Positions 1 through 9,391 of a DNA stretch of 50,188 nt are shown piece by piece. Origin of the DNA: Akkermansia sp. (GTDB lineage: Bacteria > Verrucomicrobiota > Verrucomicrobiia > Verrucomicrobiales > Akkermansiaceae); contig JAFQGF010000001.1 of the NCBI GenBank assembly GCA_017415555.1, positions 1-50,188 of the forward strand. Reading direction: 5' to 3'. Numbering within the stretch: position 1 is the first letter of the stretch; each line of letters starts with the position of its first letter. The notes under the pieces were generated by a model, which saw only the letters and a list, made by a program, of their open reading frames with translations, was not told the DNA's origin and did no database searches. The position numbers and the translations under genes were made by a program.

Positions 1-739
1 TCACGAATACCGACTCCGGCACTGTGGTGGAATGCTCCTACGATTCGATGGGGCGCCGAGCCTACAAGAAGGTGACAGTCAACGGCAGTGTAACGCTCCA
101 CCAGCGCTACATCTACCGTGGCTATCTGCAAATTGCCTGCAGCGACCTTACCCGCAGCTATCACCCGGACCTCTGGTATATCACCTGGGACCCCACTCAA
201 AGCCCCCGAGGGCTCGGAGGGGGATTGGACAAACCGCAAAGCGAGTTTGCCCCGCATGGGGTGAGCCGGCAATGGGGTGCCGGCGAATCAACCCGTCGCC
301 ACCCGTCCGCTGGCCATTCAAATCAACGGCACCTGGTACACCTACGGCTGGGATCTCACCAAGAACATCTGTGAGCTGTACTCCACCGCCGGCGCCATTA
401 CCACCTCCTACACCTACACCCCCCTTCGGGCGGGTAACCTCTACAGGCAATGTAGAACAACCCATCCAGTGGAGCAGTGAGGTATGGGATAGTGAACTGG
501 GGCTGGTGTATTATAATTGGAGATATTATGATAAAGCTCTCGCTAATTGGCTTCAAAGAGATAGAATATTAACTCTATCAAATAATCTATATCAATATTG
601 CAAAGGTAGTCCTGTATACAATATTGATATTTTAGGCAACTACGTATTAGTAGAGCTACACGATGATTTGGTGCCTGCGTACTCATATGATAGAAGCATA
701 AATAAAAAAAGATTGAAGCTTCTAATAAGGCAAGCCTAA
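1..739 (+). pseudogene. RHS/YD-repeat protein C-terminal part, 5' end outside window, frameshifted
   Basis: RHS proteins form a shell of YD repeats around a variable C-terminal toxin. The translation shows repeat-like text (CSYDSMGRRAYKKVTVNG), then the conserved RHS core around 500-650 (WDSELGLVYYNWRYYD, then WLQRD, NLYQYCKGSPVYNID, ILGN). The reading frame breaks twice. A 91-bp insertion at 201-291 shifts it by one; removing it rejoins WDPTQ to PVATRPLAIQINGTW. A run of six C at 419-424 shifts it again; one C fewer gives SYTYTPFGRVTSTG. A third break is likely in the A7 run near 703-709, after which the frame of the next ORF continues. The gene as read cannot make a full protein unless slippage occurs. 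The RHS identity is from motif recognition. Confidence 0.8.
201..291. repeat. 91-bp hairpin-rich insertion inside the RHS gene
   Basis: The segment is flanked on the left by TCAA and itself ends in TCAA, which may be a 4-bp target duplication. It holds a G/C-rich hairpin at 203-221, a short CCCC-GCAT-GGGG hairpin at 250-260, and a perfect stem GCCGGCA/TGCCGGC at 265-283. Deleting exactly this segment restores the reading frame and a plausible RHS sequence. It therefore behaves like a small palindromic mobile repeat. No second copy was recognised in the window. Confidence 0.6.
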
Positions 740-747
740 GTAGTCAA

Positions 748-1224
748 ATGTTTTATCATTTATATTGGGGCGACGGAGAGCCTGTAGAATTTGATTTGGA
801 TTTATTAAATGAAACTTCTAGTAGATACAAGAAAGAAGCAGAAACGTTAATATATAATGCATTAGTTGCACTTATTGAAAAGAAAATCTTTGACAAAGTT
901 CAATATTCGAGGCCTAAACGTATCACGGACAGTGGCTCAGAATCCAGCGTTTTAGGCGATTATAGTATTTATGGAGGTTTTCTATTAAGTAAGACAAGTG
1001 AAAATCTAAATATATGTAACTATAGGGCGACTATATATATTGAGGACGAGTTTAATGTAAAACATAGAGATAATCCGACAGATTCATGGCAGGTCGGAGT
1101 TCGAAATTTGGCAGCATTTTTCCTCAATATCCCACCAAATACATCATTCTTGACATTGTGTGAAAAAACATTTCATTATAAAGTTGATATTTCAAAAAGA
1201 ATCGAAGATTCATTACATATATGA
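748..1224 (+). CDS. hypothetical protein, probable RHS C-terminal tip
   Basis: This ORF encodes a 158-residue, AT-rich, soluble-looking protein with no family I recognise. Its frame is open upstream back to about 711. It would join the RHS core as NKKKIEASNKASLSSQMFYH if one A were added to the A7 run at about 703-709. It is therefore probably the variable toxin tip of the preceding RHS gene rather than an independent gene. Base composition drops sharply from the RHS core to here, as is usual for exchangeable RHS tips. Toxin activity is inferred from position only. A separate immunity-like gene remains an alternative. Confidence 0.5.
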   Translation: MFYHLYWGDGEPVEFDLDLLNETSSRYKKEAETLIYNALVALIEKKIFDKVQYSRPKRITDSGSESSVLGDYSIYGGFLLSKTSENLNICNYRATIYIEDEFNVKHRDNPTDSWQVGVRNLAAFFLNIPPNTSFLTLCEKTFHYKVDISKRIEDSLHI

Positions 1225-1272
1225 AATTCTAGTAAGAAATTCTTAATGATATCATTTTGATTATAATATCCA

Positions 1273-1327
1273 AAGTGTTATTTTCAAAAGGATGAAAAGA
1301 ATTCTTTGGAAAATAACACTTTTTTTA
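1273..1327 (+). terminator. rho-independent terminator after the RHS tip
   Basis: A 13-bp perfect stem (AAGTGTTATTTTC at 1273-1285 with GAAAATAACACTT at 1309-1321) is followed by a run of T. The loop holds a second small AAAGAATTCTTT palindrome. Confidence 0.75.
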
Positions 1328-1646
1328 TAAACTTAAATATAATCGTAAGAATATATATTATAGTATATATAGAAAAATAATAGATTAATAGTAAGGGTAG
1401 TAGATATAGATGAAAATAAACTAAAAAATAAGTCCATTCTAATTTTACTAGTAATTCGAACACTATGAGAGAAAACCAAGTATAAAATCCAGTTCTCAGA
1501 GGAAGCGAGATAGAAAAATAAGTCCTACTATTACCTGCTGCTTTTCTTCGATTACATGATATGCAATGAATCGGTAACATGACAGATAGTGCTGGGAAAA
1601 TGAATAAAATATATAACATCAATATAAAGATATCATATTCCTTCAT
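1284..1646 (-). CDS. possible small membrane protein
   Basis: This 120-residue ORF is very hydrophobic, with about three candidate membrane segments, and AT-rich. Its C-terminus (KEFFSSF) lies inside the terminator hairpin of the opposite strand, and no promoter or ribosome binding site is visible. It could be a real small membrane protein, perhaps an immunity-type gene beside the RHS tip, or a chance ORF in AT-rich DNA. Confidence 0.25.
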   Translation of the reverse strand: MKEYDIFILMLYILFIFPALSVMLPIHCISCNRRKAAGNSRTYFSISLPLRTGFYTWFSLIVFELLVKLEWTYFLVYFHLYLLPLLLIYYFSIYTIIYILTIIFKFIKKVLFSKEFFSSF

Positions 1647-1701
1647 ATAAGGGGGCTATTTAGTTGATGGCTTTCGATATGGTGCTAGTAACGCTCATTT
1701 T

Positions 1702-1920
1702 TTGAGCTCGATGATTTCGATGGTGGTATACTTCTATGCATATAGACGCATGAGAAGGGAGACCTTTCGACTATTTCCATACTTTCTTGCATTTTATCTC
1801 ATTTTCTATGGAAAGCAAGCCAGGAAAGCGAAAATATTCGGTTTAGTCTTGGTCGCAAGCTCTGTTTTTTCCGCATGTCGCAAGATAACGATTGCAATCA
1901 GCAGAAGGCCTGGGGAATGA
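1702..1920 (+). CDS. doubtful small ORF
   Basis: This 72-residue ORF has a basic N-terminal half (YRRMRRE) and a hydrophobic stretch (LFPYFLAFYLIFYG). No homology is recognised and no start signals are visible. It is listed only because nothing else explains 1650-2050. Confidence 0.18.
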   Translation: MSSMISMVVYFYAYRRMRRETFRLFPYFLAFYLIFYGKQARKAKIFGLVLVASSVFSACRKITIAISRRPGE

Positions 1921-2050
1921 AGTCGGATGTTGCAAATTTAGTATTATTTTATATTTGCACGCCTGTTGGCGAAAAAATGGATACCACTGCTGAGCGTTAG
2001 GCGACTGATAGCGGCGCTAGTGCCTTTGAAATATAAAGATATACTGTTTT

Positions 2051-2164
2051 TGTGAGAAGCGCACCGACATGGCTTACCATCGCGGCACGACTCTGGTGGC
2101 TCAGCGCGAGTACAGCTACGCCCCCCTCGGGCGAGCGATAGCTGCCATCGGCTTGAGGCACTAG
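2051..2164 (+). pseudogene. RHS-repeat remnant
   Basis: In one frame the DNA reads HRGTTLVAQREYSYAPLGR and then a stop. This resembles the repeat-to-repeat text of RHS proteins (compare SYTYTPFGR in the gene at the left edge). No start codon or longer frame exists, so this looks like a leftover of another RHS tip or of the same locus after rearrangement. Confidence 0.45.
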
Positions 2165-2192
2165 TCTTGTCGATATGGGCAACAGATGGTGG

Positions 2193-2852
2193 TCAGGGGT
2201 GCTCGCCGGAGTTGAGGGGGGCGGAATGAGTGGCATTTTCCGGGGCGTGCGTGGCTTGCCTGCGTGGTTTTTTGCTGAATATGTATTTACGCATGGTGAG
2301 GAGATGCTCTACCTGAGATTTTTTGAAGAAGCTGTTGATGCGTTGCCCCATGCCGGGGGACTGCCTACGCAGACTATAGCGTTTCAGCAGGCCGAGTTTG
2401 ACGTAGCGAGTGAAGGTGCTGCGCGATACACCGACAAGCTGCGTGGCCTCGCGTATGGAAAGGAGTTGCTCAATCGGGAGTTCCGGTGGGGCGTTGCGTT
2501 GTTCTGCAAGTTGCATAACCTGGATTTTGTGCCAGCAGGTGCAGATGCGACCACCTGTGAGCTGCACATAACAAGAGCATATATTCCGGCGATGCAGCAG
2601 TGCTCTGGTATGAGAACGCCCGCAGCGCAGGATATGGGAGGCTTGTTTGGTGGTGATAGCCCAGTCCGGCATGGTTTGCAGGATTTCTTTTTTGAGGTGA
2701 GGGTGATGAGATTGTTGATTGAGCATTTTACGAGGATAAATGACACCCGGTATGTCGTACAGACGCGCACCATTTCGTCCTATGAGCGTGCGTGGAATAC
2801 TGCCGGACAGATTGAAGATGACGCGTTTATTGTTTTTGTTAGGTTTCCACAT
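2193..2852 (-). CDS. DNA-binding protein with two MerR/excisionase-like HTH segments
   Basis: The product is 219 residues long. A helix-turn-helix segment near residues 125-170 (LLSIREATQLVGVSRSTFTRYVKLGLL, followed by a wing and FFKKSQVEHLL) has the form of MerR/excisionase domains. A weaker similar segment lies near residues 65-115 (ITTKQASHILRCGRSHTRALL). There is no catalytic domain, so a regulator or recombination accessory factor is likely; the targets are unknown. It is convergent with the RHS remnant, and its last residues read into the DNA next to it. The opposite-strand ORF over the same DNA lacks any recognisable family. Confidence 0.6.
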   Translation of the reverse strand: MWKPNKNNKRVIFNLSGSIPRTLIGRNGARLYDIPGVIYPRKMLNQQSHHPHLKKEILQTMPDWAITTKQASHILRCGRSHTRALLHRRNICSCYVQLTGGRICTCWHKIQVMQLAEQRNAPPELPIEQLLSIREATQLVGVSRSTFTRYVKLGLLKRYSLRRQSPGMGQRINSFFKKSQVEHLLTMRKYIFSKKPRRQATHAPENATHSAPLNSGEHP

Positions 2853-3048
2853 GTCGGCGGAAAGTATCTGTTAAGGGTGTTAAGGAACGAAAACTTTGAC
2901 AAGGTGTAGTAATGCGCTTATGCAGAATGCGCCGGCTATTTTGCAGAAGATGTGTGCACGGCGGAAAAATAAAAGGGGGTAGTTCCCGATTATGATTCCG
3001 CAGATGTTTTTTCCGGCGAGGTTGCCGGACGGGGCGAGCGACGTGCGC

Positions 3049-4896
3049 TTATTTTTTGAGCCACACGAGGAGCAGGGCTATATCTGCCGGGGTGATACCG
3101 GGGATGCGCGAGGCCTGGCCGATGGTGCCGGGGCGGATGCGGTTGAGGCGCTGGCGAGCCTCGGTTTTCATGGCGGGGATAGCGTTGTAGTCGATGTCGG
3201 AGGGGATGCGCTTGTCCTCCTGTCGCCGGATGCGCTCTGCGGTGACGCGCATGCGGTCGATGTGTCCTGCGTAGACGACCTCGATAGCGATGGGTTCCCA
3301 CAAATCTGCTGGGAAAGTGCTGAGAAGTTGAGGTGGGAGGTTGCGCCAGTCGTTTTCCGGGCGTCGGAGCCAGAGGTTGAGGTTGACGCCGGGTTCCACT
3401 TTGACCTTGCGGGTGAGTTCCACGCCTTCGTGAATAGCCCGCAGGCGTTCGGTGGCAGCTTTGCCTCGCTCCGGGGAGAGCAGGCCGAGTTCGGCAGCGA
3501 GCGGGGAAAGGCGTAAGTCTGCATTGTCTTGGCGCAGCAGGAGCCGCATCTCTGCCCGGCTGGTAAACATGCGGTAGGGCTCGTCTGTGCCGCGGGTGAC
3601 GAGGTCGTCCACCATGACGCCGAGGTAGGCCTGGTCGCGGCGCAGGATGAGAGGCTCGCGTCCCCGGAGAGCGAGCATGGCGTTGGCCCCGGCCAGCAGA
3701 CCCTGGCCGGCAGCCTCCTCGTAGCCGCTGGTGCCGTTAATCTGGCCGGCAAAGTAGAGGCCGCGTATGCGTTTGGTCTCCAGCGTAGGGTGCAGCTCTG
3801 TGGGGGGGACGTAGTCGTACTCTACGGCATAGCCGGGGCGTATGAGTTCTGCATGTTCCAGTCCCGGGATGCTGTGTACAATATCCTGCTGTACGAAGAA
3901 GGGGAGGCTGGAGGAGAGGCCGTTGAGGTAATACTCGTCTGTGCTGCGCCCCTCGGGTTCTATGAATATCTGGTGGCGTTCCTTTTCGGCGAAGCGCACG
4001 ACCTTGTCTTCGATACTGGGGCAGTAGCGTGGGCCGGTACCCTCGATGACGCCGCCGAAGAGGGGGCTGTACTGCAGGTTGGTGCGTATGATATCGTGTG
4101 TGCGCTCGTTGGTGTAGGTGGCACCACAGGAGAGCTGCTGCAGGCAGAAGTCAGGGTCTGCCAGGTAGTTGAGGGTGCAGTGCGGCTCGGTATCGCGGTG
4201 CAGTACCTGGCGGGAGATGTTGCTGAAGAGGGGGGGCGGCTCATCTCCGGGCTGGATTTCGAGGGCCGCAAAGTCGATGGTGGAGCCTTTGATACGGGGG
4301 GAGGTGCCGGTCTTGAAGCGGGCAAGCGGGAACCCCAGTTTTGCCAGGCAGGCGGAGATGCCGGTGGGGGCTGCTCCCAGTCTGCCGCCGGGCAGGTGGT
4401 CCATGCCGACGTGGAGAAGGCCGCGCATGAAGGTGCCGCTGCAGAGTACCACGGCACGGGCGGCAATCTTCTGGCCCCAGGTGGTGGTGACGCCGACAAC
4501 GCGGCCGTTGTCCGTAACGATTTCGGCTGCGTCTCCCTGTACCAGTTGCACTCCGGGGGCTGTCTCCATAACCCACTTCATGCGGGCGCGGTAGGCCAGT
4601 TTGTCGCACTGGGCGCGCGGGGCCCGCACGCTGGGGCCCTTGCTGGCATTGAGCATGCGGAACTGGATGGCCGTGGCATCCGTATTGAGCCCCATGGCGC
4701 CGCCGAGGGCATCGATTTCGCGCACGATGTGCCCCTTGGCCAGGCCGCCGATGGCGGGGTTGCAGCTCATCTGGCCGATGGAATCGAGGTCGTGTGTGAT
4801 GAAGGCGACCCGCCCACCCAGGCGCGCTGCGGCCAGGGCAGCCTCGATGCCGGCGTGGCCACCGCCGATGACGGCTATGTCGAAGGGGGCAGGCAT
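3049..4896 (-). CDS. mnmG: tRNA uridine-5-carboxymethylaminomethyl modification enzyme MnmG
   Basis: MnmG binds FAD and, with MnmE, builds the cmnm5 group on wobble uridine 34 of several tRNAs. The 615-residue product has the N-terminal Rossmann FAD motif ([15 protein letters not shown]), the SCNPAIGG motif, and the typical helical C-terminus ([20 protein letters not shown], then [19 protein letters not shown]). I chose the ATG at 4896, seven bases after the murG stop. A start at 4944 would add a poor 16-residue leader overlapping murG. It is the last gene of the wall operon. MnmG next to murG is unusual, since murC, ddl or ftsQ are commonly expected there. Confidence 0.96.
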   Translation of the reverse strand: MPAPFDIAVIGGGHAGIEAALAAARLGGRVAFITHDLDSIGQMSCNPAIGGLAKGHIVREIDALGGAMGLNTDATAIQFRMLNASKGPSVRAPRAQCDKLAYRARMKWVMETAPGVQLVQGDAAEIVTDNGRVVGVTTTWGQKIAARAVVLCSGTFMRGLLHVGMDHLPGGRLGAAPTGISACLAKLGFPLARFKTGTSPRIKGSTIDFAALEIQPGDEPPPLFSNISRQVLHRDTEPHCTLNYLADPDFCLQQLSCGATYTNERTHDIIRTNLQYSPLFGGVIEGTGPRYCPSIEDKVVRFAEKERHQIFIEPEGRSTDEYYLNGLSSSLPFFVQQDIVHSIPGLEHAELIRPGYAVEYDYVPPTELHPTLETKRIRGLYFAGQINGTSGYEEAAGQGLLAGANAMLALRGREPLILRRDQAYLGVMVDDLVTRGTDEPYRMFTSRAEMRLLLRQDNADLRLSPLAAELGLLSPERGKAATERLRAIHEGVELTRKVKVEPGVNLNLWLRRPENDWRNLPPQLLSTFPADLWEPIAIEVVYAGHIDRMRVTAERIRRQEDKRIPSDIDYNAIPAMKTEARQRLNRIRPGTIGQASRIPGITPADIALLLVWLKK

Positions 4897-4903
4897 GGCT
4901 TGT

Positions 4904-5986
4904 TCAGTTGCCGATAATGGCGCGGGCAATAGCCTCGGCGGCATCCGGGCGGGCTTGTGCGCGCATGGCGGTTTCCATGGCGGAGCGGGCGGCGGTGTTC
5001 AGGATGACGCTATGCACAAACTCATGTACTTTTTCCGTTGTGAGCTCGCTCTGTTGGCACATGCGGGCGGCGCCGGCATCTGCAAAGACTCGGGCATTGC
5101 AGGTCTGGTGGTCATCCGCAGCGAAGGGGAAGGGCACCAGGAAGCAAGCCTTGCCGATAAAGGACAACTCTGTGAGGGTGGAGGCACCGGAGCGGGCAAT
5201 GACGCCATCTGCCGCAGCATAGGCGGCGGGCATGTCGGAGCAGAAGCCCATAACGCTGATGTTGGGGGCACCGGCAGCCAGGGTGCTCACGCGCTCGTAG
5301 TCCAGTTTGCCGGCGATGACGAGGTAGTGAACAGCGGGGTCTGCCTTGGCAGCCTCGATGAGCATGCTGTTGAGATTTTTTGCTCCCTGGGAGCCACCGG
5401 TCACCAGGATGACGGGTTTATCCTGCGGGAGATTCAGGGTGCGGCGGGCTTCCTGCTGCGTGGGCAGGTGCAGCAATTCCTCGCGCACGGGGGTTCCCGT
5501 CACGATGCAGCGGCTACCGGGGAAGTGGGCAACGGCTTCTTTGAGCCCGACCATGACCGCCGAGCACCAGCGGGCCGTCAGGCGATTGGATTTGCCGGGC
5601 ATGGCGTTGCTGTCGTGCACGAAGGTGCGCAGCCCCATGTAATGGGCGGCAAGGATGGGGGGCATGGAGGTGAAGCCGCCCATGCCGATGACGGCGTCTG
5701 CGTGTTCGCGGCGGATGATGCTGCGGCAGGTGAGGCAGGAGCGCAGCATCTTCCAGAGGAAGCCGGGCATGCGGAGGGAGAAGGTGGGCGGCTTGGCGAT
5801 AGCCTGCACGGTATGGAACTCCAGATCACCGTATTTGCGGGAGGCGTCGGCATCCACCTCTTTGCGGGAAATGAGCAGCACGGGGCGGTGCCCCATATTG
5901 CGGAGCTGCTGAGCTACGGCGATGCCGGGGAAAAGGTGGCCGCCTGTACCACCGCAGGCAATGATGATATTGAGGGGCTTGTTCAT
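4904..5986 (-). CDS. murG: UDP-GlcNAc:lipid I N-acetylglucosaminyltransferase MurG
   Basis: MurG transfers GlcNAc from UDP-GlcNAc onto lipid I at the inner membrane face, making lipid II. The 360-residue product opens with the GT28 loop [15 protein letters not shown] and carries a second glycine-rich motif ([12 protein letters not shown]) and the acceptor/donor motif [15 protein letters not shown]. Length matches the family. Its ATG overlaps the ftsW stop in an ATGA arrangement, so translation is probably coupled. Confidence 0.97.
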   Translation of the reverse strand: MNKPLNIIIACGGTGGHLFPGIAVAQQLRNMGHRPVLLISRKEVDADASRKYGDLEFHTVQAIAKPPTFSLRMPGFLWKMLRSCLTCRSIIRREHADAVIGMGGFTSMPPILAAHYMGLRTFVHDSNAMPGKSNRLTARWCSAVMVGLKEAVAHFPGSRCIVTGTPVREELLHLPTQQEARRTLNLPQDKPVILVTGGSQGAKNLNSMLIEAAKADPAVHYLVIAGKLDYERVSTLAAGAPNISVMGFCSDMPAAYAAADGVIARSGASTLTELSFIGKACFLVPFPFAADDHQTCNARVFADAGAARMCQQSELTTEKVHEFVHSVILNTAARSAMETAMRAQARPDAAEAIARAIIGN

Positions 5987-7125
5987 GACTTGTTCTGTTG
6001 TAAGCGGCGCAGTGGCCAGTACACTTCCTTTTTGGTGGGCGTATGACGCTGTATGCTAGTAAGCAGGCCAATGGCAAATATAGTCAGCACGAGGTTGGTG
6101 CCGCCATAACTGATGAAGGGCAGCGGCAGACCCGAGTTCGGCAGCATGGAGGTGACAACCATCATGTTGAGCATGGCCGGCCAGAAAATGGTGCAGACCA
6201 GCCCCACTGCCAGCAGGCGGCCAAAGGTGTCGTTCGTCTGCAGCGCCAGCAGGATGCCGGCAATCGTCATCATGGTGAAGAGAAAGAGGACACCGGCCGT
6301 GCCCACCAAGCCCCATTCCTCGCCGATTTCGGCAAAAATAAAGTCTGTGTGGGCAAAGGGCAGGTTGCCGAACTTCTCGATGCCGTCGCCCAGCCCGACA
6401 CCCCAGGCACCGCCCCGGGCGAAGGCCAGGATGGAAATCCATTGCTGGCGGCCAGCCCCCTGGCTGTAAGCCTCGGGGTCAAACCAGGCAAAAATACGTT
6501 CCAGACGGTTGGCGCTGTCCGTTGCCTGGTCGTAGAGCATGAGCCAGCACATCACCAGGCAGAGCAGTAGAATCCACTTGCGTGTGCCTGCAACAAACAT
6601 CACACAGAAGCAGGCCATGCCCAGTGCGGCCGCGGTGCCCATGTCCTTCTCGCAGAAGATGAGGGCAATGGGTATGCCGAAAATGAGGCAGGGCTTGACG
6701 AAGCCATCCACAAAGGTGCCGGCAACTTCGCGATGCGTGGTGTACCAGTGTGCCAGGCAGATCATGAGGACGCTCTTGGCCAGCTCACTGGGCTGGAAGC
6801 TGAAGACGACAAGGTTAATCCAGCGGTTTTCGCCGTTGATATTCATGCCGATGAAAGGCAGGTAACAGCCTATGAGCATGAGGACCAGCACAATCCACAT
6901 GCTGTATATCCAGTTACGCAACTTGTGGTAGTCGTAGAAGCTTACGCCTACCGCGACAATCAGCCCCAGCAGGGCAAAACGGCTTTGCTTGATAAGGAAA
7001 TCGGCCGGGTCTTCACCCTCGCCCACGGGGGCACAGAGTCCGGTGCTGGCAACCATCATGATGCCCAGAATGAGCAGCGTGATGAAGCAGACCCAGATGC
7101 AGATAATGCTCAGACGGGTGGACAT
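5983..7125 (-). CDS. ftsW: peptidoglycan glycosyltransferase FtsW (SEDS family)
   Basis: FtsW polymerises lipid II at the division septum together with FtsI. The 380-residue protein has about ten hydrophobic segments. It shows SEDS signatures including ENRWINL with SFQPSELAK, and the C-terminal PFISYGGTNLVLT. It sits between the LysM gene and murG, as in dcw clusters. An elongation-type RodA cannot be fully excluded from sequence alone, but the dcw context favours FtsW. Confidence 0.93.
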   Translation of the reverse strand: MSTRLSIICIWVCFITLLILGIMMVASTGLCAPVGEGEDPADFLIKQSRFALLGLIVAVGVSFYDYHKLRNWIYSMWIVLVLMLIGCYLPFIGMNINGENRWINLVVFSFQPSELAKSVLMICLAHWYTTHREVAGTFVDGFVKPCLIFGIPIALIFCEKDMGTAAALGMACFCVMFVAGTRKWILLLCLVMCWLMLYDQATDSANRLERIFAWFDPEAYSQGAGRQQWISILAFARGGAWGVGLGDGIEKFGNLPFAHTDFIFAEIGEEWGLVGTAGVLFLFTMMTIAGILLALQTNDTFGRLLAVGLVCTIFWPAMLNMMVVTSMLPNSGLPLPFISYGGTNLVLTIFAIGLLTSIQRHTPTKKEVYWPLRRLQQNKS

Positions 7126-7146
7126 GTGCCGGGGGATACCAGGGGA

Positions 7147-8025
7147 TTACTGGGCAACGCGCAGGGTATCGCCCACGCGGATGGCGCCCTCCTTACCCTT
7201 GGGGATGTTGTTGAGCTCCATGAGTTTTGCCACGGTTGTTTTGTGCTTGCGGGCAATGCGTGCCAGTGTATCACCACGCTTGATGGTATAGGACTTGGCT
7301 GCTTCATCTGCGGCTGCGGCTGCCTGTTGTGCGGCAATCTGGCGGCCTGCTTCGGAGTCTGCTTTGACGGGGATGTTGAGGTAAGTGCCGGAGATGATGT
7401 TGCTGTTACGCACCTGGGGGTTGGCCTTACGGATGGCTTCCACGGTAGTCTGGTGTTTGGCAGCGATGCCGTAGAGCGTCTCGCCGGAGGCGACGAGGTG
7501 GCGCACCAGAGCCGGTTCTGCTGTGGTGGCTTCGGCGGGCTGCTCCGGCTCGGCGGGGACAGCCACAACGGGGGCTACGATTTCCGGCTCGCTGATGACA
7601 GGTGCCGTGGTAGCTTCGGCGGGTTGTTCCGGTGCCTGGGTGATGTGGTTTTCCTCTGTACGTACGGGGTTGGCCACAGGACCATCTACGGGCTGGGGCA
7701 ACACATCGTTCTGCGCGGGCTCAGCAGCCACTACCGGGGTCGGCGGTGCGGTGATGGTGGGGGCTGCAATGGGGCCGGCATCTGCAGATTTCATTTTGCC
7801 GTGCAGAATAACGCCGCCGATGACGAGCAGGTGAATGAGCAGCAGGCACACAATCATGCGCACGACGGTGGTGCTGCTGGTGGCATCTTCCACCAGACCG
7901 GTTTCTGTATAATTGCGCTTGGGGCGTTTCAGGTTACGGTCAATGAAGGCGAAAAACCTGCGTTTGCGCGGTTTGACGCGAGCCATTTCGGAGGATTTGT
8001 AAGGAGAGTAAGAACGCTGCTTCAT
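7147..8025 (-). CDS. membrane-anchored protein with two LysM domains
   Basis: The 292-residue protein has a basic cytoplasmic N-terminus (residues 1-55), one membrane helix (about 56-75, VRMIVCLLLIHLLVIGGVIL) and a Pro/Ala/Glu-rich linker (about 80-175). Two LysM modules follow (about 176-225, HLVASGETLYGIAAKHQTT; about 245-290, SYTIKRGDTLARIARKHKTT). LysM binds GlcNAc-containing glycans, so this is probably a peptidoglycan-binding division or wall factor with its C-terminus in the periplasm. The linker has repeated PAEPEQPAEATTA-like units. A later ATG (Met14) is a possible start. Placement between murD and ftsW suggests a role in septal wall synthesis. Confidence 0.85.
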   Translation of the reverse strand: MKQRSYSPYKSSEMARVKPRKRRFFAFIDRNLKRPKRNYTETGLVEDATSSTTVVRMIVCLLLIHLLVIGGVILHGKMKSADAGPIAAPTITAPPTPVVAAEPAQNDVLPQPVDGPVANPVRTEENHITQAPEQPAEATTAPVISEPEIVAPVVAVPAEPEQPAEATTAEPALVRHLVASGETLYGIAAKHQTTVEAIRKANPQVRNSNIISGTYLNIPVKADSEAGRQIAAQQAAAAADEAAKSYTIKRGDTLARIARKHKTTVAKLMELNNIPKGKEGAIRVGDTLRVAQ

Positions 8026-8049
8026 GATGCGGTGAGGGGGCTGAAATGA

Positions 8050-9360
8050 TTAAAGATTGAGAGTTTTGAGAACAGCTGCGCGGAAACACTCGCCACGCTG
8101 AACATAGCCGGTAAACTGGTCGAAAGACGAGGTGCCGGGGGAGAAGAGTACGACATCCCCGGCCTGCGCTTCCTTGGCTGCGGCAGATACGGCCTCGTCC
8201 ACGGTGGCTACACGGATGGTGCGGCATACGGGGGAGAAGGTGTCCACCAGCTGACCGGCTATCTGGCCGAACACGATGCAGCAGCGAGCCTTTTCTGCCA
8301 GCATGGGGTTGATGGACGTGTAGTCCAGTCCTTTGTCTTTACCGCCGGCCAGCAGAATGATAGGGCGGGTCTGGGAACGTACGGCAGCTTCTGTGGAATG
8401 CAGGTTGGTGCTCTTGGAATCATTGAGCCACAGCACGCCGTCCATCTCTGCTACGGTTTCGCAGCGGTGGCCGGGCGGGCAGAAGCTGCACAGACCGGCA
8501 GAAATTGTCTCGTCGCTCAGGCCGATGGCGCGGCAGGCAAGGGTGGCAGCCATGGCGTTCTCGGCATTGTGAGCCTGCTCCAGGGTGGTGCCTCGCAGTA
8601 GGGTGAGGGGCTTGTCGCCCTCCATGATGGAGCCATCTTTGTAGTACAGCTGGCCGTCCCGGGATACGGAAGAGAACTCGACCACACGCGGGGTGAGACC
8701 CGGCAGGTCTTCGCCCACGCGCACGATGGCGAGCTGCTCCCGGCTCATGTTCTCGAACACGCGTAACTTGGCGTTGAAGTAATCCTCCACCCGGGTGTAG
8801 CGATCCATGTGGTCGGGGGCAAAATTGAGCCAGATGGCCACCTCCGGGCGGAAGTCGATGATGGTTTCCATCTGGAAGGAGGAAACCTCCAGTACGGCGA
8901 ATTCGGGTTGCTCGGGCAGCAAGGCCAGCTCGCAGAGGGGGTAGCCATAGTTGCCACAGGCTTTGGCGGTGCGGCCGGCCTGCAGCAGGATGTGCTCCAG
9001 CAGGGCGGTTGTTGTTGTTTTGCCGTTGGTGCCGGTGATGGCGATGATGCGGCCGGTGAAGTACCGGTAGCCCAGCTCTATCTCACCTATGATGGGTGCA
9101 CCGGCGCAGGTGAAGGCCTGCGTCCAGGGGATATCGGCCTCGATGCCCGGGGAGAGCACCACAAGGTCGGGGGCGAAAGCCTGGGCGGCCTGTTCGCCGG
9201 CACCCGGTACGAAGCAGAGGGAGGCATCGGCGCAGGTGGCCTGGGGATTGGAGTCGAAAATACACACCTCTGCTGCGCCTTTGGCAAGAGCTAGGCGAGC
9301 GGCGGCCACGCCACTGCGGCCGCATCCGAGAACTGCTATTTTTTTACCGGTGAGATTCAT
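8050..9360 (-). CDS. murD: UDP-N-acetylmuramoylalanine--D-glutamate ligase MurD
   Basis: MurD adds D-Glu to UDP-MurNAc-L-Ala in the cytoplasm using ATP. The 436-residue protein has the N-terminal Rossmann-like UDP site (KIAVLGCGRSGVAAARLA), the Mur ligase P-loop (ITGTNGKTTTTALL), and the central and C-terminal motifs (LNFAPDHMDR; WLNDSKSTNLHST; LLAGGKDKGLDY). Length is normal. There is no Shine-Dalgarno before the ATG. It follows mraY by 31 bases. Confidence 0.96.
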   Translation of the reverse strand: MNLTGKKIAVLGCGRSGVAAARLALAKGAAEVCIFDSNPQATCADASLCFVPGAGEQAAQAFAPDLVVLSPGIEADIPWTQAFTCAGAPIIGEIELGYRYFTGRIIAITGTNGKTTTTALLEHILLQAGRTAKACGNYGYPLCELALLPEQPEFAVLEVSSFQMETIIDFRPEVAIWLNFAPDHMDRYTRVEDYFNAKLRVFENMSREQLAIVRVGEDLPGLTPRVVEFSSVSRDGQLYYKDGSIMEGDKPLTLLRGTTLEQAHNAENAMAATLACRAIGLSDETISAGLCSFCPPGHRCETVAEMDGVLWLNDSKSTNLHSTEAAVRSQTRPIILLAGGKDKGLDYTSINPMLAEKARCCIVFGQIAGQLVDTFSPVCRTIRVATVDEAVSAAAKEAQAGDVVLFSPGTSSFDQFTGYVQRGECFRAAVLKTLNL

Positions 9361-9391
9361 GGCGGAGGGGGGCGGGTGATTGTACTACAGT

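Noticed and set aside
2175..2909. A 244-residue plus-strand frame over the double-HTH gene
   Set aside because: It has no family features and overlaps a minus-strand gene with a clear helix-turn-helix.
3529..4917. A 462-residue plus-strand frame
   Set aside because: It is the antisense shadow of mnmG, with low-complexity Gly/Ala/Val text and no motifs.
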